From Candidatus Pygmaiobacter gallistercoris (GTDB lineage Bacteria; Bacillota; Clostridia; Oscillospirales; Ruminococcaceae), in NCBI GenBank assembly GCA_019113125.1, contig DXIA01000186.1, forward strand, positions 1 to 12,123: a DNA stretch of 12,123 nucleotides, read 5' to 3'. The position numbers were made by a program, and so were the translations under genes. Every line of letters starts with the position of its first letter. Position 1 is the first letter of the stretch. Positions 6,530-12,123 of the stretch are shown here, one piece after another. The notes beneath the pieces were generated by a model. It was not told where the DNA came from, searched no databases, and worked only from the letters and a program-made list of their open reading frames with translations.

Positions 6530-6546
6530 GCCCCGGCATCCGGGGC
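6530..6546 (-). other. GC-rich hairpin in the udp leader
   Basis: On the minus strand, GCCCCGG-atg-CCGGGGC forms a perfect 7-base-pair stem with a 3-base loop. It lies between the proposed udp -10 and the ribosome binding site. No T run follows on the minus strand, so it is not a terminator for glgP. It may stabilise the 5' end of the message. Confidence 0.4.
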
Positions 6547-6558
6547 TCCGTTTTCTCT

Positions 6559-6567
6559 ATTATACCA
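6559..6567 (-). promoter_or_regulatory. Extended -10 promoter of udp
   Basis: TG-G-TATAAT reads on the minus strand from 6567 to 6559, a perfect -10 with the TGn extension. The -35 position has no recognisable hexamer. The expected leader is about 45 bases. The same 11 bases, GTGGTATAATA, occur in front of abgA. Confidence 0.6.
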
Positions 6568-6602
6568 CGCACGGCTGTCGCCGGATAGTCCCATCCCATC
6601 TT

Positions 6603-8849
6603 TTACAGCCGCCAGATATCCCGGTTGTACTCCGCGATCGTCCGGTCGGAGGAGAAATAGCCCGCCTGTGCGATGTTGATCAGCATCTTGCTCGCCCAGC
6701 CGTTCCGGTCCTCATAATCATCGAGCATCTGCTCCTTGACCCGGATGTAATCCTCGAGGTCCAGTAGCGCCATAAACCAGTCTTTGTGGGTCAGGTCCTG
6801 ATACAGCCGTCCCAGCTGCTCGGCATCCCCCTGCCGGAGCATCGGCTTTGCGAGCAGAAAATCCACCAGCGGTTCAATTTCAGGTTTTTGGTAAAGATCC
6901 TGTGCCCGGTAGCCCCCGTCCGCATACAGCCGGATCACCTCTTCGCTCGGGCGGCCAAACCGATAGAAATTCTCCTCTCCTACCAGATCGGCGATCTCGA
7001 GATTTGCCCCGTCTAACGTGCCGAGGGTGAGAGCGCCGTTGAGCATCAGTTTCATGTTGCCGGTGCCGGACGCCTCCTTGGACGCAAGGCTGATCTGCTC
7101 TGAAATCTCCGCCGCCGGCACGATCCGCTCGGCCCAGCTGACATTGTAGTTCTCGACAAAGACAATCCGGATCCATTTGGATGCCTCGGGATCCTGCCGG
7201 ATCACCGCCGCCATACAGAGAATCGCGTGGATGATGTCCTTTGCAATTCGATAGGCCGGCGCCGCCTTAGCGCCGAACAGGAAGGTGACCGGCCGCCGGG
7301 GGATCTTTCCCGCCTTGATCTGTCGATATTTCCAGATGATATACAGCAGATTCATCTGCTGGCGCTTGTATTCGTGCAGCCGTTTGATCTGCACATCAAA
7401 GATGCTGTCCGGATCCACCGTCTCCCCTGCGGCCGCCAGCGCCCGGACCAGCGCCTGTTTGCCCGCCGCCTTGATCCGGAGCAGCTCTGTGAGGCTTTCG
7501 CAGTCCGTCTTCCACTGCGCCAGCCGGGTGAGCGCAGCGGCATCTCTTTTCCAGTCCGGACCGATGCGGCGGGTGATGAAGTCGGCCAGCTGCGGATTGC
7601 ACCCCATCAGCCAGCGGCGGAAGGTGATGCCGTTGGTCTTGCTGGTAAACTTTTCGGGGTAGATCCGGTAAAACGGCGCAAGCTCTGAGTTTTTTAAGAT
7701 CTCGGTGTGCAGCGCGGCCACCCCATTGACCGAAAAACCGTAGTGAATATCCATCCGGGCCATCTGCACCTGCTGGTTCTCGTCGATGATCGCCACCTCG
7801 GGTTCCGGGTGTCGCCGTTTTGCCAGCGCGTCCAGCGCACGGATCACCGGCATCAGCTGGGGCACGACCTCCTCGAGATCCGCGGCAGGCCACCGCTCCA
7901 GCGCCTCGGCGAGGATCGTGTGGTTGGTGTAAGCGCAGCTGCGGCTGACAAGATCTGCCGCCTGTTCAAACGGCATGCCTTCTTCGGTCAGCCTGCGCAC
8001 CAGCTCGGGGATGATCATCGAGGGATGTGTGTCGTTGATCTGGATCACCACATGCCGATCCAGTTCCTCCCTTGAAAATCCCCGCTCGGCAAGCTCCTCC
8101 AGAATCAGCTGAGCGGCGCAGCTGACCATGAAATACTGCTGATAGACCCGCAGCAGCCGCCCGGCCCGGTCGGAATCATCCGGATAGAGAAACAGGGTCA
8201 GATTGTGCGCGACATCGGTCTTGTCAAAGGTGATACCCTCCCGAATCAGCCCCGGATCCACCCCTACCAGATCAAACAGCCGCAGCCGGCTGCGGCTGGT
8301 ATTTCCGTAACCCGGCAGGTCGATCTCATATAGCCGCCCGGTGACCTGCCGCGCGCCGAACTGCACCGGATACTCCCTGCCGGTGTCCCGCAGCCAGCTC
8401 TGCGGCTCGATCCAACCGTCCGGCTGCTCGGTCTGGCAGTTGTGATCAAACACCTGCCGAAACAGCCCGTAGTGGTAGCACAGTCCCACCCCGTCGCCCG
8501 GCAGACCGAGGGTCGCAATTGAATCCATAAAACAGGCGGCCAGCCGCCCAAGCCCTCCGTTGCCGAGGCTCGGTTCCGGCTCGGCATCCTCGAGCGCCGC
8601 AATGCTGCTGCCGACCCGGCGCAGCTCCTCCTCCACCTGATCCCACAGGCCGAGGTTCATCAGATTGCAGCTCAGCAGCTTGCCCACCAAAAATTCCGCC
8701 GAGATATAATAGAGTTTTCTCTCCCCCTCCACCGTCGGCAGTGTCTGCTGCCGCTGTCTGCACAGCGCGAGGGCTGCGGCGTAGAGCTGTCCGGCCGAAG
8801 CCTGCTCCATCGTGACATGAAACTGTTGTTCCAGCTGTTCTGCGAGCAT
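6603..8849 (-). CDS. glgP: Glycogen/alpha-glucan phosphorylase
   Basis: A 748-residue cytoplasmic GT35 enzyme that removes terminal alpha-1,4-linked glucose from glycogen or maltodextrin with phosphate, giving alpha-glucose-1-phosphate. The pyridoxal-phosphate site is in EASGTGNMKLMLNGALTLGT, with the cofactor lysine at 600. Also visible are YYISAEFLVGK at 47-57, PSLGNGGLGRLAACF at 93-107, QINDTHPSMIIPEL at 270-283, MARMDIHYGFSVNGVAALHTE at 363-383, KTNGITFRRWL at 404-414, IKRLHEYKRQQMN at 488-500 and the phosphate-site LDGANLEI at 612-619. It is shorter than the E. coli enzymes (about 800 residues) mainly because of a short N-terminus. ATG 8849-8847 is chosen because AAGGAGGAG lies just ahead; the frame extends to 8915 but would run into the promoter. 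No clear terminator follows, so some read-through into udp is possible. No other glycogen gene is nearby. Confidence 0.93.
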   Translation of the reverse strand: MLAEQLEQQFHVTMEQASAGQLYAAALALCRQRQQTLPTVEGERKLYYISAEFLVGKLLSCNLMNLGLWDQVEEELRRVGSSIAALEDAEPEPSLGNGGLGRLAACFMDSIATLGLPGDGVGLCYHYGLFRQVFDHNCQTEQPDGWIEPQSWLRDTGREYPVQFGARQVTGRLYEIDLPGYGNTSRSRLRLFDLVGVDPGLIREGITFDKTDVAHNLTLFLYPDDSDRAGRLLRVYQQYFMVSCAAQLILEELAERGFSREELDRHVVIQINDTHPSMIIPELVRRLTEEGMPFEQAADLVSRSCAYTNHTILAEALERWPAADLEEVVPQLMPVIRALDALAKRRHPEPEVAIIDENQQVQMARMDIHYGFSVNGVAALHTEILKNSELAPFYRIYPEKFTSKTNGITFRRWLMGCNPQLADFITRRIGPDWKRDAAALTRLAQWKTDCESLTELLRIKAAGKQALVRALAAAGETVDPDSIFDVQIKRLHEYKRQQMNLLYIIWKYRQIKAGKIPRRPVTFLFGAKAAPAYRIAKDIIHAILCMAAVIRQDPEASKWIRIVFVENYNVSWAERIVPAAEISEQISLASKEASGTGNMKLMLNGALTLGTLDGANLEIADLVGEENFYRFGRPSEEVIRLYADGGYRAQDLYQKPEIEPLVDFLLAKPMLRQGDAEQLGRLYQDLTHKDWFMALLDLEDYIRVKEQMLDDYEDRNGWASKMLINIAQAGYFSSDRTIAEYNRDIWRL

Positions 8850-8886
8850 CGTCGCTCCTCCTTTTTGTACAAGGGTTCTTACTGTG

Positions 8887-8915
8887 ATTATAGGGGGTTG
8901 ACGCCGGTTGTGCAA
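8887..8915 (-). promoter_or_regulatory. Candidate sigma-A promoter of glgP
   Basis: On the minus strand, TTGCAC (8915-8910), a 17-base spacer and a perfect TATAAT (8892-8887) precede the glgP start by about 38 bases. The -35 is weak and lies inside the small palindrome at 8906-8917. Confidence 0.55.
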
Positions 8916-8917
8916 CC
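8906..8917. promoter_or_regulatory. Palindrome GGTTG-TG-CAACC over the glgP -35
   Basis: GGTTG (8906-8910) and CAACC (8913-8917) are perfect inverted arms separated by TG. They cover the proposed glgP -35 and lie about 28 bases upstream of the abgA -10, so a bound regulator could affect either gene. The site is short and could be chance. Confidence 0.3.
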
Positions 8918-8941
8918 ACGGAGGCAGCCTTTGGGGCGATG

Positions 8942-8950
8942 TGGTATAAT
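8942..8950 (+). promoter_or_regulatory. Extended -10 promoter of abgA
   Basis: TG-G-TATAAT (8942-8950) is a perfect extended -10. The position 17 bases upstream reads AGGCAG and is not a -35; the TTGACG at 8898-8903 is too far away to pair with it. The expected leader is about 30 bases. Confidence 0.6.
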
Positions 8951-8985
8951 AAAGGACGAAAAACAGCTATAAAGGGGGATTTCTT

Positions 8986-10296
8986 ATGACCGAAACCGGA
9001 CAGGAGTTACACGCCGCAGCCGAGGAGCTGCGGCAGGAACTGGTCGCCTGCCGGCGGGATCTGCACCATTATCCCGAACTCGGCTGGTGCGAGATGCGCA
9101 CCGCCTCGCTGATCGCCCGGCAGCTGACCGAACTGGGATACGAGGTCCTGGTGGGCCGCGATGTCTGCGACGAGGCGGGCCGGATGGGGGTACCCGATGA
9201 CGAGACCCTCGAACAGGAATATCGGCGGGCGGCCGTCCAGGGCGCGGACCCTGAGTTTCTCGAGAAGGTGCGGGGCGGTTTTACCGGCGTGATCGGCATC
9301 CTGCGCTGCGGTGAGGGGCCGACGGTGGCGCTCCGGTTTGACATTGATGCGCTGCCGGTGCCGGAGTCACAGTCGGAGGAACACCGGCCGACCCGGGAGG
9401 GATTTGCCTCCTGCAATCCCGGCGTGATGCACGCCTGCGGTCACGATGCCCACATCACCATCGGCCTTGGCACCGCAAAGCTGCTGATGCGGTACAGGGA
9501 CCGTCTGCACGGCACCGTCAAGCTGATCTTCCAGCCCTCGGAGGAGGGGGTGCGGGGCGCAAAATCGATCGTTGACAAGGGCCATCTCGACGGGGTGGAC
9601 TATGTCCTCGGCGGGCATATGGGCGGCAACCCCGACACCGTGTCACCCGCCATCGGGGTCGGCGACGGCACCACACTGGCCACCACCAAATTTGACATCT
9701 ACTACCACGGCAAGCCGGCTCATGCGGGTTTCTGCCCCGAGCTGGGCAAGAACGCGATGCTCGCCGCCGCCACCGCGGTGATGAACCTGTATGGGATTCC
9801 CCGGCACGGCGCCGCCGGCACCCAGATCAACGTCGGCACGCTGCAGGCCGGCACCGGCAGAAATGTGGTTGCTGCCGAGGCTAAGCTGGAGGTCGAGGTG
9901 CGGGGCAACAGCGCCGAGGCCAACCGTTATATGCAGCAGTACGCCTTCCGGGTGGCAAAGGCCGCCGGCGAGATGCATGACTGCAGCTGTGAGATCAAGC
10001 TGATGGGCGCTGCCGACTGCACCAAAAACAGCCCCGAACTCTCAGCGCGGGTGCTGCAGGTCTGCCGCGATCAGCTGGGGCTCAACTGTGTCGAGCTGAC
10101 CGGCGGCGCATCCGGCAGTGAGGACTACTCCTACTTCTCCGAACGGGTCCGCAGCCGGGGCGGTCAGTCCTGCTACTTCTCGAATCTCGTGCGCTGCGCG
10201 GGCCCGTTCCACAACAGCCTGTTTGATCTTGACGAAGTCGGTCTGGTCAACGGGGTCATCGTCTTCACCGGCATGACCTGCGACCTGCTGAAATAA
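8986..10296 (+). CDS. abgA: AbgA-like M20 amidohydrolase (p-aminobenzoyl-glutamate hydrolase subunit A)
   Basis: A 436-residue metallopeptidase, the same length as I recall for E. coli AbgA. It shares many blocks with that protein, including RRDLHHYPELGW at 23-34, the inserted RMGVPDDETLEQEY segment at 66-79, RPTREGFASCNPGVMHACGHD at 134-154, IFQPSEEG at 181-188 and GSEDYSYF at 377-384. The AbgA-AbgB pair cleaves p-aminobenzoyl-glutamate, a folate breakdown product, into PABA and glutamate. Di-metal ligand candidates are Cys151, His153, Glu186-Glu187, His211 and His409. The dimerisation lid domain spans about 225-340. The ATG at 8986 follows AGGGGG (8973-8978). It is transcribed divergently from glgP, ends at a strong terminator, and is separated from the partner gene abgB by spoIIID. 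Some relatives act on other aminoacyl amides, so the exact substrate is inferred. Confidence 0.85.
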   Translation: MTETGQELHAAAEELRQELVACRRDLHHYPELGWCEMRTASLIARQLTELGYEVLVGRDVCDEAGRMGVPDDETLEQEYRRAAVQGADPEFLEKVRGGFTGVIGILRCGEGPTVALRFDIDALPVPESQSEEHRPTREGFASCNPGVMHACGHDAHITIGLGTAKLLMRYRDRLHGTVKLIFQPSEEGVRGAKSIVDKGHLDGVDYVLGGHMGGNPDTVSPAIGVGDGTTLATTKFDIYYHGKPAHAGFCPELGKNAMLAAATAVMNLYGIPRHGAAGTQINVGTLQAGTGRNVVAAEAKLEVEVRGNSAEANRYMQQYAFRVAKAAGEMHDCSCEIKLMGAADCTKNSPELSARVLQVCRDQLGLNCVELTGGASGSEDYSYFSERVRSRGGQSCYFSNLVRCAGPFHNSLFDLDEVGLVNGVIVFTGMTCDLLK

Positions 10297-10311
10297 CACG
10301 CTGCTCTTTTG

Positions 10312-10339
10312 AAAAGGCACCCGGTCGGGTGCCTTTTTT
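10312..10339 (+). terminator. Intrinsic terminator after abgA
   Basis: An 11-base-pair stem (AAAAGGCACCC at 10312-10322 paired with 10327-10337) has a GGTC loop, and a run of six T residues ends it. It lies 15 bases after the abgA stop, so spoIIID is expected to be transcribed separately. Confidence 0.88.
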
Positions 10340-10354
10340 CATTTTTGCTCGCAC

Positions 10355-10384
10355 TCATAAACCGGACACCCCGGCGCATAGATT
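10355..10384 (+). promoter_or_regulatory. Possible sigma-E-type promoter of spoIIID
   Basis: TCATAAA (10355-10361) and CATAGATT (10377-10384) resemble the -35 (ATA core) and -10 (CATACA-T) of the mother-cell sporulation factor sigma-E, with 17 bases between the ATA core and the CATA box. spoIIID is sigma-E-controlled in B. subtilis. Two mismatches in the -10 keep this tentative. Confidence 0.3.
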
Positions 10385-10398
10385 GGTAGCATACCAAT
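10382..10398. repeat. Inverted repeat ATTGGTA-gca-TACCAAT in the spoIIID leader
   Basis: Two perfect 7-base arms with a 3-base centre lie about 105 bases ahead of spoIIID and overlap the end of the possible sigma-E -10. It could be an operator or a short hairpin at the 5' end of the transcript. No protein is known to me for this sequence. Confidence 0.4.
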
Positions 10399-10419
10399 GC
10401 AAGGGGGAATCCGTATACC

Positions 10420-10506
10420 ATGAAAATCATGCCGGGCCAAGCGAAATTTTTTCTTCCTTCTGTCTGCGATCTTTCATCTGCAGTTCCTGGAGGTGGTGTC
10501 CGATGA
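10420..10506 (+). CDS. Possible 28-residue leader peptide overlapping the spoIIID start
   Basis: A short open frame starts with ATG at 10420 (MKIMPGQ...) and ends with a TGA at 10504-10506. That stop overlaps the spoIIID ATG (10503-10505) as ATGA. A GGGGG stretch at 10403-10407 is a possible but distant ribosome site, 12 bases from the ATG. The overlap suggests translational coupling, but the codon choice (TTT TTT CTT CCT TCT) is unlike the GC-rich genes around it, and the frame may be chance. No recognisable function. Confidence 0.2.
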   Translation: MKIMPGQAKFFLPSVCDLSSAVPGGGVR

Positions 10507-10757
10507 AGGGTGATCCGGAGGAGCGCGCGCTCGCGCTGGGGGAATATGTGATCGAGACCGGCGCTACCGTCCGGTCCGCTGCGCAAAAATTCGGCATCAG
10601 CAAATCGACCGTCCACAAGGATCTGACCCAGCGGCTGAAGAGGAGCAACCGCGCGCTCTACCGGGATGTGCGAAAGGTCCTTGAGCGAAACAAGGAGGAA
10701 CGACATCTGCGCGGCGGCATGGCAACCCGGCACAAATACCACCCCGAGATGGTTTGA
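10503..10757 (+). CDS. spoIIID: Stage III sporulation protein D (SpoIIID), mother-cell transcription regulator
   Basis: An 84-residue DNA-binding protein. It matches SpoIIID along its whole length: ERALALGEYVIETGATVR at 7-24, the helix-turn-helix AAQKFGISKSTVHKDLTQRL at 26-45, and the basic C-terminal RHLRGGMATRHKY at 67-79, which corresponds to the second DNA-contacting region. In endospore formers it is made under sigma-E in the mother cell and activates or represses many sporulation genes, including the sigK switch. The ATG at 10503 is supported by GGAGGTGG at 10489-10496, although the frame is open back to 10329. It lies between two halves of a folate-salvage enzyme with which it has no known link. 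It shows that the host belongs to a spore-forming lineage. Confidence 0.93.
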   Translation: MKGDPEERALALGEYVIETGATVRSAAQKFGISKSTVHKDLTQRLKRSNRALYRDVRKVLERNKEERHLRGGMATRHKYHPEMV

Positions 10758-10764
10758 TCCTCCC

Positions 10765-10793
10765 TTGAACTGCCCTCTGCGATGTACTATACT
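10765..10793 (+). promoter_or_regulatory. Sigma-A promoter of abgB
   Basis: TTGAAC (10765-10770), a 17-base spacer and TATACT (10788-10793) form a good sigma-A promoter right after the spoIIID stop (10755-10757). abgB should therefore be expressed independently of spoIIID. No terminator is visible between spoIIID and abgB. Confidence 0.65.
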
Positions 10794-10825
10794 GTCCTTG
10801 TAACAAAACAGAGGGGGATGGCAAT

Positions 10826-12123
10826 ATGGAAAAGGATCTTGCCCTCATCGGGCAGCTGGTGGAGGAAAAGGCGGAACAGGCAATCCGCCTTAACCGCGAG
10901 ATCTGGGGCTGGGCGGAGCTCAACTTCCGCGAGGCGAAGAGTTCCGCAGCGCTGGCGGATGCACTGGAAACGGAGGGATTCACCGTCAATCGGGGAATCG
11001 GCGGCATGCCCACCGCCTTCTGCGCAAGCTATGGAACCGGCGGGCCCGTCATCGGACTGCTGGCGGAATACGACGCACTCTCCGCACTCTCCCAGAAAGC
11101 CGGCTGTCCGACACCGGATCCGGTCGTACCGGGCGGGCCCGGCCACGGGTGCGGACATTCTCTGCTGGGCAGTGCCGTCTTTTCCGCGGCGGTTGCGGTC
11201 AAGGACTACATTGACCGCACCGGTCTTTCAATGACAATCCGCCTCTACGGTTGCCCGGCCGAGGAGGATGGCGGTGGCAAGGTCTACCTGGCGCGGGAGG
11301 GCGCATTTGACGATCTCGACGCCGCCTTCACCTGGCACCCCGCCGCGGTCAACGCGGTCAAGGGGATCGGCGCGCTCGCGGTGATGGGGGTGCTCTACAC
11401 CTTCAAGGGGCGTCCCGCCCATGCGGCAAGCGCTCCGCAGGCAGGTCGCAGCGCACTGGACGCCGCCGAGCTGATGAACATCGGCTGCCAGTTTTTGCGG
11501 GAACATATGACTGCCGACTGCCGGCTGCACTACGCCTTCCGGGATGTCGGAGGAACCGCGCCGAATGTCGTGCAGTCCAGCGCGAGTCTGCATTACTATG
11601 TCCGCGCGGCCCGGGTCGAAGGGATGTTCCGGCTGTTCGACCGGCTCAACAAGGTTGCTGCCGGCGCGGCGATGATGACCGAGACCGAGATGGAGTACAA
11701 AATCATCGATGGTTTTTCCGACTATGTGCCAAACCGCACGCTCAGCGAGCTGATGGACCGCTGCCTGCAGGAGGTCGGCGCCCCCGACTTTGACGATGCC
11801 GACCGCACGCTGGCTGCGGAGTTTGTCGCCAGCGTCTCGGAGGACGAGCGTCTGAGCAACCTGCAGGGGCCCTGTGAGGATTATGATCTTTCTTCCGACT
11901 GCTTTGCCGGCAAGGTGCTGGACGATGCGGTCCATCCGCTCCGCTTTGTGCCCGGCCGCACCTCCTACGGCAGCACCGACGTCGGGGATGTGAGCTACTG
12001 TGCCCCCACCGCCCAATGTGAGGTTGCCTCCCGTGCCCTGGGCACCGGCGCACACACCTGGCAGATGACCGCACAGACCAACAGCCCGATCGGGGAAAAG
12101 GCGCTCATCACCGCCGCAAAGGT
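10826..12123 (+). CDS. abgB: AbgB-like M20 amidohydrolase (p-aminobenzoyl-glutamate hydrolase subunit B), partial
   Basis: The first 432 residues of an M20 metallopeptidase cut by the right edge; E. coli AbgB is about 480 residues, so perhaps 30-50 are missing. It matches AbgB in LLAEYDALSALSQKAGC at 78-94, GHGCGHSLLG at 106-115 (metal ligands His107, Cys109 or His111), CPAEEDGGGKV at 143-153 (Glu146-Glu147), FTWHPAA at 168-174 (His171), KGRPAHAASAPQAGRSALDA at 194-213, the SDYVPNRTL block at 298-306 and STDVGDVSY at 383-391. It probably pairs with AbgA to release PABA and glutamate. The ATG at 10826 follows AGGGGG (10812-10817). A transporter of the AbgT type, found with abgAB in E. coli, is not in the window but could lie beyond the edge. 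Relatives lacking AbgA act on other amides, leaving some doubt. Confidence 0.83.
   Translation, partial: MEKDLALIGQLVEEKAEQAIRLNREIWGWAELNFREAKSSAALADALETEGFTVNRGIGGMPTAFCASYGTGGPVIGLLAEYDALSALSQKAGCPTPDPVVPGGPGHGCGHSLLGSAVFSAAVAVKDYIDRTGLSMTIRLYGCPAEEDGGGKVYLAREGAFDDLDAAFTWHPAAVNAVKGIGALAVMGVLYTFKGRPAHAASAPQAGRSALDAAELMNIGCQFLREHMTADCRLHYAFRDVGGTAPNVVQSSASLHYYVRAARVEGMFRLFDRLNKVAAGAAMMTETEMEYKIIDGFSDYVPNRTLSELMDRCLQEVGAPDFDDADRTLAAEFVASVSEDERLSNLQGPCEDYDLSSDCFAGKVLDDAVHPLRFVPGRTSYGSTDVGDVSYCAPTAQCEVASRALGTGAHTWQMTAQTNSPIGEKALITAAK

Noticed and set aside
5804..6679. A 291-codon plus-strand frame opposite udp
   Set aside because: It mirrors udp and crosses the udp promoter region into the end of glgP; no domain or ribosome site supports it.
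5036..8849. A maltose/trehalose phosphorylase plus beta-phosphoglucomutase cassette (HAD plus glgP)
   Set aside because: GlgP is a retaining enzyme giving alpha-glucose-1-phosphate, and the HAD gene is on the other strand with its own terminator.
8850..8915. Longer GlgP N-terminus
   Set aside because: The extension overlaps the -10 and -35 boxes, while AAGGAGGAG sits directly before the ATG at 8849-8847.
8898..8950. TTGACG as the -35 of abgA
   Set aside because: It is 41 bases from TATAAT, far beyond the usual 16-18.
11228..12055. A 275-codon minus-strand frame opposite abgB
   Set aside because: Antisense to a well-conserved M20 peptidase; a composition artefact.
1..12123. Defence system, prophage, insertion sequence, CRISPR, tRNA or riboswitch
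   Set aside because: No repeat arrays, transposase or phage-like proteins, cloverleaf sequence or known riboswitch core could be seen on either strand.

Overview
The window is a GC-rich chromosomal segment carrying ordinary metabolic genes. It most likely comes from an endospore-forming Clostridia-type Firmicute, possibly an Oscillospirales-like gut lineage. The basis is an intact spoIIID sporulation regulator, Gram-positive-type Shine-Dalgarno sites (AAGGAGG and similar) with some TTG starts, a clostridial-style DacA, and compact spacing with stem-plus-T-run terminators. The exact genus cannot be read from the sequence.

Left third (1-3343): a divergent nucleoside-catabolism module. On the minus strand, a YeiL-type Crp/Fnr regulator is joined by a 4-base ATGA overlap to an integral-membrane DUF1624/HGSNAT-like acyltransferase that runs off the left edge. 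On the plus strand, facing away from yeiL, are two tandem, strongly diverged inosine/uridine-preferring nucleoside hydrolases, which split ribonucleosides into ribose and free base. E. coli has the same regulator-hydrolase arrangement (yeiL beside rihB). A bidirectional terminator closes the module.

Middle (3344-8849): a minus-strand penicillin-binding D,D-carboxypeptidase (dacA/dacF type) with an unusual membrane anchor and cytoplasmic tail; a plus-strand HAD phosphatase of the beta-phosphoglucomutase-like group; a second bidirectional terminator; then minus-strand udp (uridine phosphorylase) and, upstream of it, glgP (alpha-glucan phosphorylase). Udp gives a second, phosphorolytic route for pyrimidine nucleosides, so the window holds three nucleoside-cleaving enzymes, but no nucleoside transporter, deaminase or pentomutase is present.

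Right third (8850-12123): plus-strand genes for the two AbgA- and AbgB-like M20 peptidases. In E. coli these form the p-aminobenzoyl-glutamate hydrolase that releases PABA and glutamate from folate breakdown products. Here spoIIID sits between them, with its own leader and a possible sigma-E promoter, and abgB has its own sigma-A-type promoter. abgB is cut by the right edge.

Promoter-like sequences can be proposed for most transcription units; several have a TGn extended -10 and no recognisable -35. No intergenic gap exceeds 300 bases. I saw no RNA genes, CRISPR, insertion sequences, prophage genes or defence systems. I found no convincing new system; the best leads are the regulator-acyltransferase coupling, the diverged hydrolase pair, the abgA-spoIIID-abgB interleaving, and a possible leader peptide overlapping the spoIIID start.
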